A DNA stretch of 7,362 nucleotides from Actinomycetota bacterium (GTDB lineage: Bacteria > Actinomycetota > Thermoleophilia > Solirubrobacterales > Solirubrobacteraceae), in the NCBI GenBank assembly GCA_009699615.1, contig WLNV01000073.1, positions 1-7,362 on the forward strand. Direction: 5' to 3'. Numbering within the stretch: the stretch's first letter is position 1; each line of letters begins with the position of its first letter. The notes under the pieces were generated by a model. That model had not been told where the DNA came from. It worked only from the letters and a program-made list of their open reading frames with translations, and did no database searches. The translations under genes and the position numbers were made by a program. Positions 5,728-7,362 of the stretch are shown piece after piece.

Positions 5728-6086
5728 TCGGGGTCGGCCTCGTCAAGCAAATCTACTTGTTCGAGAATCTCTTCGAGCCGAGCCGCAGTTGCCGGCGTTG
5801 TATCGATCACGAACTCGACCGTCGGAGTCCTCTTCATCCGAAGCTGGCGAGCCAGCTCGCGCTGCACAACACCGTGGGCCGAGTTGAGGGCTTCGAGACA
5901 CTCGTCGGGGCCGGATGGCGCGGCAAAGATGCTTACGTGGACCCTGGCGCTACTCAGGTCGGGCGTAGTTTGCACGTCAGTGACGGTGACGAAGCCGACA
6001 CGCGGATCCTTGATCTGCTTCGTGATCGTGTCGGCGGCGACCTCGCGGATCGCTTCGTCGACGCGTCTCATCCGCGACGAGGCCAT
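5724..6086 (-). CDS. rbfA: 30S ribosome-binding factor A
   Basis: RbfA is a KH-like-fold factor that binds the 30S subunit during late 16S rRNA maturation and cold adaptation. The 120-residue product shows the family pattern: RMRRVDEAIREVAADTI (5-21), KDPRVGFVTVTDVQTTPDLSSARV (26-49), a VHVSIF strand, and HGVVQRELARQLRMKRTPTVEF (71-92). The acidic tail LLDEADPE is usual. The ATG at 6086 lies 34 nt after the infB stop with no good Shine-Dalgarno; an alternative in-frame ATG five codons later (6071) also fits the family start. The stop overlaps nrnA by 4 bases. Confidence 0.94.
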   Translation of the reverse strand: MASSRMRRVDEAIREVAADTITKQIKDPRVGFVTVTDVQTTPDLSSARVHVSIFAAPSGPDECLEALNSAHGVVQRELARQLRMKRTPTVEFVIDTTPATAARLEEILEQVDLLDEADPE

Positions 6087-6120
6087 GGGAACGGGAGCCG
6101 ACCGACCCGAGGCAAGAGCC

Positions 6121-7362
6121 TCAAGCCAGCTGGCGCTCCACCTTGCGCGTTGTGTACGCCTCGAGGATGTCGCCCTCTTTCACGTCCTGGAAGTTGGCAA
6201 GCACGATGCCGCACTCGAAGCCCTCAGCGACTTCCTTGGCGTCATCGTTGAAGCGCTTGAGCGAGTCGATCGTCGTCTCGTAGACGACCGTGCCGTCGCG
6301 AACGACTCGCACGGGAGCATTGCGAACGAGCTTGCCGGCCGTGACCTGGCAGCCCGCGATCGTTCCAACCTTCGAGGCCTTGAAGGTCTGCCGGACTTCG
6401 GCGCTGCCGAGAGCGTCCTCGACCTCTTCCGGCTCGAGCATCCCTGTCATCGCGTCGCGCAATTCCTCAAGCGCCTTGTAGATCACGGAGTAGCTGCGAA
6501 TCTCGACGCCTTCACGGTCTGAAACTGCACGCGCGTCGCCAACTGGACGGACGTTGAAGCCAAGGATAATCGCGTCAGATGCGGCAGCGAGCATTACATC
6601 CGACTCGTTGATGCCACCTACGCCACGGTGGATGATGTTGACCGAAATCTCGTCCTGCGGCAGCTTGGCAATCTCATCCTCGAATGCTTCGAGCGAGCCG
6701 GAGACGTCGGCTTTGAGGACCAGGTTGAGGTCCTTGAGGACGCCTTGCTGGATGCCGCTGAAAAGGTCGTCGAACGAGACCTTGCGGCCCGAGCGGCGCG
6801 CCGCGGCCTCGTTGCGCATCCGCGTTTGACGCTCCTCGGCCTGTTGGCGAGCGACCTTCTCGTTCTTCGTAACGCGCAAGACCTCACCGGCGTCAGGGAC
6901 GCCGTCAAAGCCGAGCAGCTCGACCGGATCTCCGGGAAGCGCGACATCGCGGATCGCACCGGTGTGATCGTGCATCGCGCGGGCTTTGCCCCAGTGCGCG
7001 CCAGCGACGAATGCGTCGCCGACCCGCAGTGTCCCGCGCTGAATAAGAACTGTGACGACAGGCCCGCGGCCCGGATCAAGCCTTGACTCGACGACAATCC
7101 CGCTCGCCTCGGCGTCAGGGTTGGCCTTCAGATCCTCAAGCTCGGATACGACAAGGAGGGTTTCAAGCAGTTCGTCCAGTCCCGCCCCGGACTTGGCCGA
7201 GACGTCTACGAATTCGGTCTCCCCACCCCACTCTGCCGGCTGCAGCTTGCGCTCCGTCATCTCGGTGCGGACACGAGTCGGGTCGGCGCCTTCCTTGTCA
7301 ACCTTGTTGACAGCGACAACGATTGGAACGCCGGCAGCGCGGGCGTGATCGATTGCCTCGTC
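6121..7362 (-). CDS. infB: Translation initiation factor IF-2, C-terminal 413 residues; 5' end beyond the window
   Basis: IF-2 is the GTPase that brings fMet-tRNA to the 30S subunit and promotes subunit joining. The frame is open to the right edge. The fragment begins in the G domain just before the G4 motif NKVD (fragment residues 19-22), followed by the G5 motif SAK (55-57). Domain II starts at SGIVVESRLDPGRG (from 87). A charged linker (about 170-195) leads to domain III (VLKADVSGSLEAF from 215, ending LGFNVRP near 273). The C-terminal domain (about 318-406) includes FKASKVGTIAGCQVT, SLKRF and ECGIVLANFQDVKEGD, the fMet-tRNA-binding part. P-loop, switch regions and N-terminal domain lie outside. 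It stops with TGA 34 nt before rbfA and is the upstream-most gene of the visible operon. Confidence 0.97.
   Translation of the reverse strand, partial: DEAIDHARAAGVPIVVAVNKVDKEGADPTRVRTEMTERKLQPAEWGGETEFVDVSAKSGAGLDELLETLLVVSELEDLKANPDAEASGIVVESRLDPGRGPVVTVLIQRGTLRVGDAFVAGAHWGKARAMHDHTGAIRDVALPGDPVELLGFDGVPDAGEVLRVTKNEKVARQQAEERQTRMRNEAAARRSGRKVSFDDLFSGIQQGVLKDLNLVLKADVSGSLEAFEDEIAKLPQDEISVNIIHRGVGGINESDVMLAAASDAIILGFNVRPVGDARAVSDREGVEIRSYSVIYKALEELRDAMTGMLEPEEVEDALGSAEVRQTFKASKVGTIAGCQVTAGKLVRNAPVRVVRDGTVVYETTIDSLKRFNDDAKEVAEGFECGIVLANFQDVKEGDILEAYTTRKVERQLA

Larger units (their letters stand above)
2238..7362 (-). other. Probable polycistronic unit infB-rbfA-nrnA-truB-ribF-rpsO-peroxiredoxin
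   Basis: Seven minus-strand genes follow each other with spacings of 34, -4, +7, -4, 29 and -4 nt. No inverted repeat followed by a T-run is seen between them. The 4-base ATGA/GTGA overlaps predict translational coupling, which would explain the lack of Shine-Dalgarno sequences at most internal starts. The unit extends past the right edge; nusA is often upstream in this order but is not visible here. An internal start before rpsO is possible. Confidence 0.7.

Noticed and set aside
6087..6120. Small CGGG/CCCG stem in the infB-rbfA gap
   Set aside because: Only 4 bp and no T-run; expected by chance in GC-rich sequence.
5641..6522. Long plus-strand open frame of 293 codons
   Set aside because: It is antisense to nrnA, rbfA and infB, all securely identified; long shadow frames are expected in GC-rich DNA and the translation matches no family I know.
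1..7362. A new defence, mobile or secretion system
   Set aside because: Every sizeable open frame is explained by a core-metabolism or known-fold gene, with no transposase, integrase, direct-repeat array or toxin-antitoxin-like pair.

Overview
The window looks like core chromosome from a GC-rich actinobacterium. The gene order infB-rbfA-nrnA(DHH)-truB-ribF-rpsO leading toward pnp is the classic actinobacterial translation/RNA-metabolism cluster. Protein style (compact RibF, AhpE-type peroxiredoxin, COG4276-like SRPBCC protein, small cytoplasmic DsbA-like protein) suggests a deep lineage such as Thermoleophilia/Solirubrobacterales. That placement is inference from remembered family resemblance, not a search.

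Layout, read from the right edge on the minus strand: the C-terminal 413 residues of IF-2 (infB, entering from beyond 7362), rbfA, a DHH-family nanoRNase/pAp phosphatase (nrnA), tRNA pseudouridine-55 synthase (truB, true start GTG at 4730), riboflavin kinase/FAD synthetase (ribF), ribosomal protein S15 (rpsO) and an AhpE/BCP-type peroxiredoxin. These genes are packed with 4-base stop/start overlaps (rbfA/nrnA, truB/ribF, rpsO/peroxiredoxin) or short gaps (34, 7 and 29 nt), so they probably form one transcript. The peroxiredoxin collides tail to tail, with an 18-bp coding overlap, with a plus-strand SRPBCC-domain gene (1764-2255). That gene is divergent, across only 50 bp, from a small DsbA/thioredoxin-fold protein with a CPDC active site (1231-1713, minus). 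Beyond a 119-bp leader with two perfect inverted repeats lies the N-terminal 370 codons of polynucleotide phosphorylase (pnp), which runs off the left edge.

Functionally the set covers translation initiation (IF-2), 30S maturation (RbfA, S15), tRNA modification (TruB), flavin cofactor synthesis (RibF) and RNA turnover: PNPase degrades long RNA and NrnA finishes the short oligonucleotides. The unusual part is the insertion of a three-gene island (peroxiredoxin, SRPBCC, DsbA-like) between rpsO and pnp, which are adjacent in many bacteria.

No gene-free stretch exceeds 119 bp. I see no tRNA, rRNA, CRISPR array, insertion sequence or phage gene, and nothing resembling a new defence or mobile system. 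The points worth a second look are regulatory (pnp leader hairpins, SD-less starts with -10-like motifs, divergent and convergent gene edges) plus a few protein oddities.
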